From NCBI RefSeq assembly GCF_030812195.1, contig NZ_JAUSSF010000001.1, positions 1,054,001 through 1,118,000 of the forward strand: DNA of 64,000 nucleotides, in the 5' to 3' direction. A model generated the notes under the pieces. That model worked only from the letters and a program-made list of their open reading frames with translations. It was not told the DNA's origin and did no database searches. Shown here piece after piece: positions 44,768 through 50,992 of the stretch (position 1 is its first letter; each line of letters opens with the position of its first letter). This DNA is from Chryseobacterium lathyri (GTDB lineage Bacteria > Bacteroidota > Bacteroidia > Flavobacteriales > Weeksellaceae). Both the position numbers and the translations under genes were made by a program.

Positions 44768-45031
44768 TTACTCTTTATATCCTTCTATTTTCCAATTATC
44801 ATCTTTACTAGTTCTCCAAGCATGATTTTCATTTTCCATAGTCAATATTTCATTGATACTGGAATCTATTTATAGGATCTCTTCTAAACTTACTACTCTG
44901 GCTTCATCTTCAGAAATATTTTTCTCTGGTCCGAAGAACTACCAGTCTCCTTCAATATCCTTAAAAACAGAAACAATTGGGGAATTATTTTCTAATACAA
45001 ACTTTGTTGTTATAACTGCTAAATTGCTCAT
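44768..45031 (-). pseudogene. Small immunity-like gene with two in-frame stops
   Basis: From ATG at 45031 the frame reads 87 codons to a stop at 44768, interrupted by TAG at codon 31 (44939-44941) and TAA at codon 54 (44870-44872). Between the stops the sequence keeps protein-like character: VFKDIEGDW*FFGPEKN and RVVSLEEIL*IDSSINEIL. Gln is plausible at both positions, so single C-to-T changes (CAG to TAG, CAA to TAA) explain both. The frame is otherwise intact, which suggests recent loss. Confidence 0.7.
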
Positions 45032-45050
45032 ATTTAAAATTTAATTAAAA

Positions 45051-45069
45051 GGTCACATTTTTTGTGACC
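45051..45069 (-). terminator. Terminator after the DUF2750 gene
   Basis: GGTCAC and GTGACC pair around ATTTTTT, with T-rich flanks, directly after the restored DUF2750 reading frame (stop at 45080). Confidence 0.6.
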
Positions 45070-45079
45070 TCTTCTCAAT

Positions 45080-45467
45080 TTATTCAATCTTATCTAATTC
45101 CTCATTGAGGTCTCTGCTAAATTCTTCAAGGTTCACTACAAATCCAGATTTCCCATTGACTGGAAATACATTTATTAGATAATTTTCGGAATTAATAACA
45201 TCAAATATATTATCTCTCAAATCATCTAAAGTCAATTTAAGGGGGGGGGGTACAATCCTCCCAACCTTCCTGCAGATCTAAAGAAACAAATTCTTCGGCA
45301 GGCCAAAATGATATTAGGCTAAACTTATCAACTTCCGAGACGGCATAATCGCCATCCTCGTCAACAATTGTCCAAAGCTGTTCAAAATCTGCAACTTTCT
45401 TAATGAAGTATTCATACCTTTTGAAAGGTTCTAATTTTAAGACATTTTCAATTTCTTTACTATTCAT
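45080..45467 (-). pseudogene. DUF2750 gene broken at a G10 tract
   Basis: The frame from ATG at 45467 encodes a typical DUF2750 start (KRYEYFIKKVADFEQLWTIV, DEDGDYAVSEVD, ISFWPAEEF) but ends after ten C residues (G10 on the plus strand, 45241-45250) as CTPPP-stop at 45237. The next frame continues LTLDDLRDNIFDVIN and FVVNLEEFSRDLNEEL to a natural stop at 45080. A tract of 9 or 12 would join them. The start codon overlaps the stop of an upstream remnant (ATGA), so translational coupling is likely. Either slipped-strand phase variation or a sequencing error can explain this. Confidence 0.8.
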
Positions 45468-45607
45468 AGTATTCCTATTTTATTAATTTGTTCTAATTGA
45501 TCTATAGGAACTAATTCGAGATATCTGTTTTCACAGTATATTTTAAAGTCTTGCAAATTATTCAAATACGTTATATAATAGTCAAGCAATTCATTTTTAT
45601 TATTCAA
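45464..45607 (-). pseudogene. C-terminal gene fragment, coupled to DUF2750 gene
   Basis: A startless 47-codon frame (after an in-frame TAA) reads KNELLDYYITYLNNLQDF, IYCENRYLELVPIDQLEQ and ends in TGA overlapping the next ATG. A degenerate copy lies immediately upstream (45630-45734). It appears to be the end of a lost gene of a tandemly duplicated immunity family. Confidence 0.5.
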
Positions 45608-45629
45608 TTAATTATAATTTTTAAAACGT

Positions 45630-45734
45630 TTACTTTTTTTCAGAAAGTTCTCCTGGAATACTAGGATGCTGGGATTTAGGAAATAATTCAAGATATCCGT
45701 TTTCTCAGTATATTGGAAAGTCATGCAAATTATT
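45630..45734 (-). pseudogene. Second degenerate copy of the same C-terminal fragment
   Basis: NNLHDFPIY*ENGYLELFPK matches NNLQDFKIYCENRYLELVPI of the fragment at 45464-45607, with TGA in place of the Cys codon. It overlaps the stop of the 45730 gene. The two copies show tandem duplication followed by decay. Confidence 0.5.
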
Positions 45735-46071
45735 CTTCTTCAACCAATTCTAAAAATAAATCTTGTAAATCTCCATTAATTTTATTGTTATCATTTTCAG
45801 TTGTTAGACTAAACTCATTTTCTATCCCTTCGGCATAGGTAGTTCCATCAATTATTCCTAATACATGTGATAGTGTGTTAATTTCTACAATTTTCAAAAA
45901 TTTTAAAAAGATTTCCTTTTCTTCCTTGGAAAAATTTATATAAAGGGGTAAGATACCCTTCCAAACAGGATCTGTGGCTTCATTTGTTGTATCTAATAAA
46001 TTTTGATACAATTCCAAATTCCCGTTAATTACATCTCTATTGAGAACTTTTACTAATTCTTCTGGTTTCAT
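45730..46071 (-). CDS. Small immunity-like protein, unknown
   Basis: A 113-residue acidic cytoplasmic protein: KPEELVKVLNRDVINGNLEL, then DPVWKGILPLYINFSKEE and a C-terminal INGDLQDLFLELVEEE. There is no signal peptide. Composition and context match orphan immunity genes. No family name can be given with confidence. Confidence 0.55.
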   Translation of the reverse strand: MKPEELVKVLNRDVINGNLELYQNLLDTTNEATDPVWKGILPLYINFSKEEKEIFLKFLKIVEINTLSHVLGIIDGTTYAEGIENEFSLTTENDNNKINGDLQDLFLELVEEE

Positions 46072-46221
46072 ATTATTTTTTTAACTTTTTATTTTATAAA
46101 AGCATTAGGATACATTGTTTTTTTATTTGAAATAATCCCAGTAATATACTATTAATACCTTTTTGATCCTTGTATCTTGTCCAAGTAAAATAATATCTTT
46201 GATCTAAATTTAGATTAAAAA

Positions 46222-46600
46222 ATGATAACATATATTAATGAAGGTGATGTTTTTAGACTAGAGGGTGTTTCTAATTTTGCACATGGCTGTAATTGTGCAG
46301 TGCTATTGGAAAAGGGATAGCATTGCAATTCAAAATGAAATACCCTAAAATGTATAAAGAATAAAACATTATGCCAAGAAGGTTTGTTTTTATTAGGAGA
46401 TATTTTTATTTATAAAGGCCGCCTTTGAAAAAATGTTATTGTATTCAAGTTCGAATAATATTAATAAAATATCATTGCCTAAAATTGGTGCCGGATTAGG
46501 TGGATTAGATTGGAATGATATAAAAAGAATAATTGAAAAATTATCTGAAAAATATCCCCAAATAGATTTATTGATTGTTGAAAACTATAAGATTAAATAA
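46222..46600 (+). pseudogene. Macro-domain protein, frameshifted
   Basis: Plus-strand remnant starting MITYINEGDVFRLEGVSNFA and HGCNCA, then after a one-base deletion AIGKGIALQFKMKYPKMYKE, later LCQEGLFLLGDIFIYKGRL and, in yet another frame, LPKIGAGLGGLDWNDIKRI to a stop at 46600. The order of HGCN, KGIA and GAGLGGLDW motifs is that of ADP-ribose-binding macro domains of the TARG1-like kind. At least three lesions are present, so the gene is dead. It could have reversed ADP-ribosylation, which is notable beside an ART-like toxin tip. Confidence 0.75.
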
Positions 46601-46622
46601 GGCCCCAAATGGGACCTTATTT
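46595..46622. terminator. Bidirectional hairpin
   Basis: AAATAAGG pairs with CCTTATTT and an inner CCC with GGG. It lies between the plus-strand macro pseudogene and the convergent 46626 gene, with T-rich ends for both directions. Confidence 0.7.
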
Positions 46623-46625
46623 CTA

Positions 46626-46880
46626 TTATTGATCATTCCAAGCACCTTCAAAATCTTCCTTTGTAATAAAGTCAGAATCCTGCAAATCAAGTTCTTCAAG
46701 AGATTGATCGTATAGCATAGATTCTCCCTGCTGTGGAATTTCTGGCGTTAAAAACACTTTTCCTTTAGAGCTAATCTCAATTTGCCTGATTGCTTCTCCG
46801 TTTTGAAAATGTACATAAAACCATATACTTTCTTCTTTCCAAAATTTTTTCACAAATAGTTCATGTATGTTTTTATCCAT
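46626..46880 (-). CDS. Small immunity-like protein, unknown
   Basis: An 84-residue protein: SIWFYVHFQNGEAIRQIEIS, then KGKVFLTPEIPQQ and ITKEDFEGAW. It forms a predicted beta-sheet followed by an acidic tail. It overlaps the preceding DUF5958 gene by 8 bp, so the two are translationally coupled. The function is unknown; an immunity role is inferred from context. Confidence 0.55.
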   Translation of the reverse strand: MDKNIHELFVKKFWKEESIWFYVHFQNGEAIRQIEISSKGKVFLTPEIPQQGESMLYDQSLEELDLQDSDFITKEDFEGAWNDQ

Positions 46881-47307
46881 AATGTTTCAAAATTTTGTTT
46901 TCATTTTCAGTTTGAGACAAATCCCAATACCACCATTTACCCGGATTATTCCTTTCTTTATTAAATCTTCTTAGATAAGCTATTCTAAACAAACTCATAA
47001 GCAATATTAGAACTTTTTGTTGTTCATTATTAGGTAAACTAACAAGTTTTTTTAAGTTCTGAGTTGCGACACCTCCTTTTTTTAATAAAATGCACGGTGT
47101 GTAAGTGGGTCTTAATTTACTTTCTTCAATAGCTTGCTCTATATCATCATTATTAGGTTTTGATTGTAAAATAAGATGAAGTATTTCTTCTAGATAATTC
47201 TTCTTATTTTCTATATCTAAGTTATTAAATAAGTTTACCAAAAGGTCTATTGTAATGATCCCTTGTCCGTATTTATTAATCAAAATTTCCTCAGCGATAT
47301 TTAACAT
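46873..47307 (-). CDS. DUF5958 family protein
   Basis: A 144-residue helical protein. Typical features are ILINKYGQGIITIDLLVNLF near the start and the C-terminal LFRIAYLRRF followed by GKWWYWDLS, as in DUF5958 proteins common in Bacteroidetes toxin/immunity arrays. It is co-transcribed with the genes on both sides (10 bp to 47318, overlap with 46880). Confidence 0.7.
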   Translation of the reverse strand: MLNIAEEILINKYGQGIITIDLLVNLFNNLDIENKKNYLEEILHLILQSKPNNDDIEQAIEESKLRPTYTPCILLKKGGVATQNLKKLVSLPNNEQQKVLILLMSLFRIAYLRRFNKERNNPGKWWYWDLSQTENENKILKHYG

Positions 47308-47317
47308 ATTTTATATA

Positions 47318-47608
47318 TTACTCGATCGATACTATTTTTAATATTTCTATTTCGCCAATAGGTGTTACTCCTTCTGTAAAGATTAACCTTTCTCCAACTT
47401 TAAACTTTTCTCCTAAAAGTTCTTTCAATAAAAAATTAATTTCTACTTCATCAATTTCTCCTGGAAAAAAAGAATCTTTTCCATTAGGAAGTACAATCCT
47501 TCCAGATGTAAGACCCCTTCCTAGATCAAAGGCTGGTCTGTAACCACTTTTAAAGGGTACAGTTCTTACATTTTCATACAAGTGTAATTTTGCTTTTATT
47601 GTTATCAT
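47318..47608 (-). CDS. Stand-alone EF-Tu domain III-like protein
   Basis: The 96 residues align end to end with the C-terminal beta-barrel of EF-Tu: VPFKSGYRPAFDL matches TPFFKGYRPQFYF, SGRIVLPNGKDSFFPGEID matches the TGTIELPEG..MVMPGDNI region, and LIFTEGVTPIGEIEILKI matches FAIREGGRTVGAGVVAKV. GTPase domain I and domain II are absent. It lies 10 bp downstream of an Rhs toxin tip, the usual place for its immunity gene. It may act as an EF-Tu decoy for the toxin, or bind it through this barrel. This role is inference. Confidence 0.7.
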   Translation of the reverse strand: MITIKAKLHLYENVRTVPFKSGYRPAFDLGRGLTSGRIVLPNGKDSFFPGEIDEVEINFLLKELLGEKFKVGERLIFTEGVTPIGEIEILKIVSIE

Positions 47609-47618
47609 AATATAAATT

Positions 47619-48545
47619 TTAAGGAATTGGACTATAATTTAACGGAGTAATTATCTTAATATCTTGTAATATATTAGTAGGTATTGCAATTGTTTGAATT
47701 CTATCCATTTCAAATCTAGTTGCCTGTTTCATAATACTATTTGGAATTTCTGCTTTAATTATAGTATTTGCTGTTTTATCCCATGGATAAAATGTTTTTG
47801 AAAAGTAAGAAGCATCCTTCGGATTTGTTGTAAAAAGCTTTTCAAAAAAATATCCTCCATTAGGATTTGCCCTTATTCCATTTTTAGTTATATCTGCTAA
47901 TTCTACAGGAGAGACAGATCTGTAAAGAGTTGTCATTTCTGCTCTTTCTATTTGTGTTCCAGCTTTTATAATCCCCGGAGCAGCTCGCCCTCTTATCAGA
48001 ATTATTGCTAAAGCTGCAACACCTAATGCCTGGGTCTGGGTCTCAGGTTCAATATTGTTAACAATTAAGATACCCAACACATCAAACATACTGTCAAGCA
48101 TCATCGCCTTGCCAGGCTGTCTCCACGCCTTATCCAATTCCTTCATCTTGAAGCCCTGGCTATCGACGTGCGTTATTTTTGTCCTGGTAAAAACAATCTC
48201 CTGAATATCGGTAGGGCTGTTTCCTTTAGCACCATCACCTATCGTAGTCGCATAAACAGTTCCACCAGCTGAATTGGAAGTAGAACCACCCCAAGCGCCC
48301 CAAGAGCCAAAATAGGACCAAAAATCGCCACCACTTTCTTTATTTCCCCAGGCAGTTAAAGCCCCTGCCAACCTGCTTACATTACCACCAGATTTCAGAT
48401 AGCTAAATAGGCCCTGTATATCTTTTCCAGTAAATTCCCATCCTCCAGCAACTGGGTTTACATCTCTACCATCTGGATCAATAAATGATACAGGATTGTT
48501 AATCACATAAGCATAGGGACTAGCCGGATGGTAAGATTCTGCCAA
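47619..48545 (-). CDS. Orphan Rhs tip with ART-like toxin domain
   Basis: The 308 residues start (TTG, 48545) inside the Rhs core end: ESYHPASPYAYVINNP..FIDPDGR. The rest of the Rhs shell is missing. A hydrophobic linker (LGVAALAIILIRGRAA) precedes the toxin domain at about 205-308: TLYRSVSPVELADITKNGI, NGGYFFEKLFTTNPKDASYF. An early Arg in LYRSVS and the later FTTNPKDASYF are the pattern of ADP-ribosyltransferase-fold toxins. Orphan tips are expressed only after recombination with a full Rhs gene; the full Rhs at 50993 shares the sequence SPYAYV.NNPV..DPDGR. The target is unknown. Confidence 0.7.
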   Translation of the reverse strand: MAESYHPASPYAYVINNPVSFIDPDGRDVNPVAGGWEFTGKDIQGLFSYLKSGGNVSRLAGALTAWGNKESGGDFWSYFGSWGAWGGSTSNSAGGTVYATTIGDGAKGNSPTDIQEIVFTRTKITHVDSQGFKMKELDKAWRQPGKAMMLDSMFDVLGILIVNNIEPETQTQALGVAALAIILIRGRAAPGIIKAGTQIERAEMTTLYRSVSPVELADITKNGIRANPNGGYFFEKLFTTNPKDASYFSKTFYPWDKTANTIIKAEIPNSIMKQATRFEMDRIQTIAIPTNILQDIKIITPLNYSPIP

Positions 48546-48574
48546 CTCCCTAACTTTGGAATATTACTAAAATA

Positions 48575-48955
48575 TTATTTTACACAATGATTCATATAGG
48601 AAAGTCCAAGAAAAGATTTAAGATCTATTATTGGAACTCCCTTATTTGAGGGATCATCGAGCTTTTGAACAGTACCATCCCTCCAATGAGTAATAGAACT
48701 TTTTAAGATACTCATTTTTGTATTGCAATTAATCTGTACATAAAATTCAGTAAATGCTATTCCAGGATTATTTTCTATAGTTTCTTGTATTTTATGCCAT
48801 AAATATACTTCATTTCCATCCTTACTATCCGACTTTTCATATATTTTACTATCATATTGTCCTTTAGCTAGAAATCTATACTCATTTTCTTTTTGAGCAT
48901 ACATGGATATAAATGTAAAAAAGCTTATTACAAATAACTTATGCTTGCCTATCAT
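48575..48955 (-). CDS. Small secreted protein, paralog of 50212-50598
   Basis: About 126 residues with signal peptide (MIGKHKLFVISFFTFISMYAQ). The start at 48955 is preferred over 48976 because it gives a standard signal. The mature part NEYRFLAKGQYDSKIYEK, NPGIAFTEFYVQINC and THWRDGTVQKLDDP matches the paralog at 50212-50598 over its whole length. It has two conserved Cys. Each copy lies near an Rhs toxin tip, suggesting a periplasmic immunity or accessory protein. Confidence 0.65.
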   Translation of the reverse strand: MIGKHKLFVISFFTFISMYAQKENEYRFLAKGQYDSKIYEKSDSKDGNEVYLWHKIQETIENNPGIAFTEFYVQINCNTKMSILKSSITHWRDGTVQKLDDPSNKGVPIIDLKSFLGLSYMNHCVK

Positions 48956-48991
48956 ATAACTAATATTTTCACTCATAAAAAACTATTTAAA

Positions 48992-49405
48992 TTACTTGTC
49001 TAAAATTAAACCATTAATTTCTGTACTATCAACCTTTATAGGTAATTCATTGATTTTCCATCCATTTATAGGAACTGAGGAAAAATTATTTATAGGATAA
49101 ATATCTAAAAGAACACTATTTTCAGGTACTATCGAATCAAAAACTAAAAGATATTTTTGTCCCTTTCTTAAATCTAAATTTATAGTATTAGAGTATTTCC
49201 TATTATTTACAAAATATTCATAATCTACACCTACTCCATTAGTATCTTTATGATGCCAATCACTTATTACCAACGCTGTCGTATATTTTTGTCTTTTCGC
49301 TAAATTTTTAAGACTACTTAAGGAGTTTAAATACCAATAGCCAATTATAATAGCGAGTATGAAAATCAAAATCAAATGGAAATTTTTATTAATTATCTTT
49401 TTCAT
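48992..49405 (-). CDS. Membrane-anchored small protein, unknown
   Basis: A 137-residue protein with one N-terminal membrane helix (about 8-27) and a periplasmic domain containing VDYEYFVNNRKYSNTINLDL and GQKYLLVFDSIVPENSVLLD. Such DUF3592-like membrane proteins are common in Chryseobacterium immunity clusters. Its start overlaps the stop of an Rhs remnant (ATGA). A role as immunity against a membrane- or envelope-acting toxin is inference. Confidence 0.55.
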   Translation of the reverse strand: MKKIINKNFHLILIFILAIIIGYWYLNSLSSLKNLAKRQKYTTALVISDWHHKDTNGVGVDYEYFVNNRKYSNTINLDLRKGQKYLLVFDSIVPENSVLLDIYPINNFSSVPINGWKINELPIKVDSTEINGLILDK

Positions 49406-49595
49406 TTTTTTATTTTATTTTCTATAACAATATCAGTTGTATTAAAATAAACCCCAGGTAATAAAGTGGTTCCAAAGTAACCACTTAAGTAACCATTTGT
49501 CAAGCCATTATAATTTCCCACTCCCATTCCAAAAATACCAGTTAATGCTTTTGCACTATTCATACCAATGTCTTTCATAAAGGCTTTTTCCCACC
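49404..49595 (-). pseudogene. Rhs toxin-tip remnant
   Basis: A startless frame reads KDIGMNSAKALTGIFGMGVG, YNGLTNGYLSGYFGTTLLPG and ends NTTDIVIENKIKK-stop. Upstream it is continued, one frame over, by NNFGASYYDGGKK attached to the IS3 orfA piece. It is the end of an Rhs protein whose core has been lost, still coupled to the 48992 gene by ATGA. Confidence 0.55.
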
Positions 49596-49599
49596 ATCA

Positions 49600-49772
49600 T
49601 AATAGGAAGCTCCAAAGTTATTAAGCATATTACCTCCGTATTTTTGCTTCCATTGATAGAACGTAGCAGCTGAGAGCCCATGCTCTCTGCAGATATCCTT
49701 TGTGGCCTTTCCTGACTCATATTCCTTGAGAATATTGACGATTTGATGTTATGAAAACTTGCTCTTTTTCAT
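49600..49772 (-). mobile_element. IS3-type orfA fragment
   Basis: Minus-strand frame MKKSKFS*HQIVNILKEYES, KATKDICREHGLSAATFYQ and WKQKYGG is the N-terminal helix-turn-helix of IS3-family transposase orfA. An in-frame TAA replaces a probable CAA at codon 8. orfB and clear terminal inverted repeats are not visible. It is joined directly to Rhs tip sequence, so it is a relic of insertion and deletion. Confidence 0.75.
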
Positions 49773-49824
49773 AATATATAACAAACTAATTTAATATTTT
49801 TAATTTGTCTGAAAAACAGGTAAG

Positions 49825-50000
49825 TCTACCTAGCCACTGTAATTTCCTGAAGCATCAGTAACGGTATTGAGCCTATTTCCCGTATAAGTATAGGTAAGAT
49901 TGTCAATAAGCTGCGCTGTTCCTGAACTACTTTTCCCGTTTCTCTGCAACGAAGTCATATTTCCGTTCAGATCAGATAGCGTTGCTTTCCATAATTAGTT
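49825..50000 (-). pseudogene. Rhs YD-repeat fragment
   Basis: A startless minus-strand frame contains SDLNGNMTSLQRNGKSSSGT, QLIDNLTYTYTGNRLNTVTD and ends ASGNYSG-stop. These are the YD-type repeats of an Rhs shell (compare LNGNITNLYRTS in the plus-strand Rhs). It is an isolated piece of a lost Rhs gene. Confidence 0.65.
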
Positions 50001-50091
50001 TTTGCCATATTTTATAAAATCATCACCAACACATTTGACACTTGAGTAAACTTTTACATGCATAAGGATTCCAATTTTCTATTAAAAAACA

Positions 50092-50119
50092 AATAGAGTG
50101 ACCAAACGATCACCCTATT
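50092..50119 (-). terminator. Terminator downstream of the 50212 gene
   Basis: AATAGAGTGA pairs with TCACCCTATT (one mismatch), followed on the minus strand by TTGTTTTTTAAT. It marks the end of the Rhs-immunity transcript from 53563. Confidence 0.75.
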
Positions 50120-50211
50120 CTATAAAATTATTGTTGATTATTCTTCACTAACATCCATTAATAAAAAAAACAACATTTGTGAAACGTTACCCATATTTGG
50201 TACATTATCTA

Positions 50212-50598
50212 TTATTTTCTACAATAATTTTGATAAGTAATTCCAGCTATTGAGCCTGATTCTGTTATTGCAACTATTTTAGGGATACCACCTGGCGGAT
50301 CTATTTTTTGAATTGTACCATCTCTCCAATAAGTAGTTGATGTGTTTAGCATATAAGTTTTTTCCTCACAATTAACCTGTAAATAGTATTCCGTAAATGC
50401 AACTCCCGGATTATTTTCTTTGGTTTCTTCTATCTTATACCAAAGTTTTATTTTATTACCTTCTTTACTTTCAAACTTTGAATATATCTTGCTATTATGC
50501 TGTCCTTCAAACAAAAATTTATACTCATTAGTATTTTGAGCGTAAATTAGAGATGATAAAAAGAAACTTATTATAAATAATAATTTATATTTTCCCAT
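50212..50598 (-). CDS. Small secreted protein, paralog of 48575-48955
   Basis: A 128-residue protein with a signal peptide ending SLIYAQ. The mature part NEYKFLFEGQHNSKIYSK, NPGVAFTEYYLQVNC and TYWRDGTIQKIDPP is close to the 48575 protein, with Cys residues conserved. It lies 20 bp downstream of the 50619 gene in the same transcript as the large Rhs. Recurrence beside toxin tips suggests a periplasmic protective or accessory role. Confidence 0.65.
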   Translation of the reverse strand: MGKYKLLFIISFFLSSLIYAQNTNEYKFLFEGQHNSKIYSKFESKEGNKIKLWYKIEETKENNPGVAFTEYYLQVNCEEKTYMLNTSTTYWRDGTIQKIDPPGGIPKIVAITESGSIAGITYQNYCRK

Positions 50599-50618
50599 TA
50601 ATTTATTTATGTTAAAAT

Positions 50619-50981
50619 TTATTTGTCAAGTGATTCAAATTCTACATGGATATTATTTACAGGCAATTGTTCATGAAATCCTTCGCAATAATAAAGCGTG
50701 TCATTTTCTATTTTTGTAAGATATATTTTTTCAAACTTTTCTTTTGAAATTTGATAATCCATATTATTCTTATTGATTCGTAGCACTAAAAAATAATTTT
50801 CTTTTTGCTTTTTAGATATTTTAAAATACTTAATAAAATAATAGAACTCATTATCTTCTAAATAATTGTCAACAATTATATTTTTACTAATTTTAGTGTC
50901 ATTAATAGCTAATTCACCTACCCAAGGTCCTCCCATATTTATTATTTGATCGGGATTTTTAAAAATTATATCATTATTCAT
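50619..50981 (-). CDS. Probable immunity protein of the minus-strand Rhs
   Basis: A 120-residue protein without a signal peptide: IINMGGPWVGELAINDTK, then FYYFIKYFKISKKQKENYFL and LPVNNIHVEFES. It starts 11 bp after the stop of the Rhs gene at 50993, the canonical position of a cognate immunity gene. The family is not recognised. Confidence 0.65.
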   Translation of the reverse strand: MNNDIIFKNPDQIINMGGPWVGELAINDTKISKNIIVDNYLEDNEFYYFIKYFKISKKQKENYFLVLRINKNNMDYQISKEKFEKIYLTKIENDTLYYCEGFHEQLPVNNIHVEFESLDK

Positions 50982-50992
50982 ATTAAAAAAAT

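Noticed and set aside
44853..45044. 63-codon plus-strand frame
   Set aside because: The minus strand of the same stretch carries the better-supported pseudogene with recognisable codon structure.
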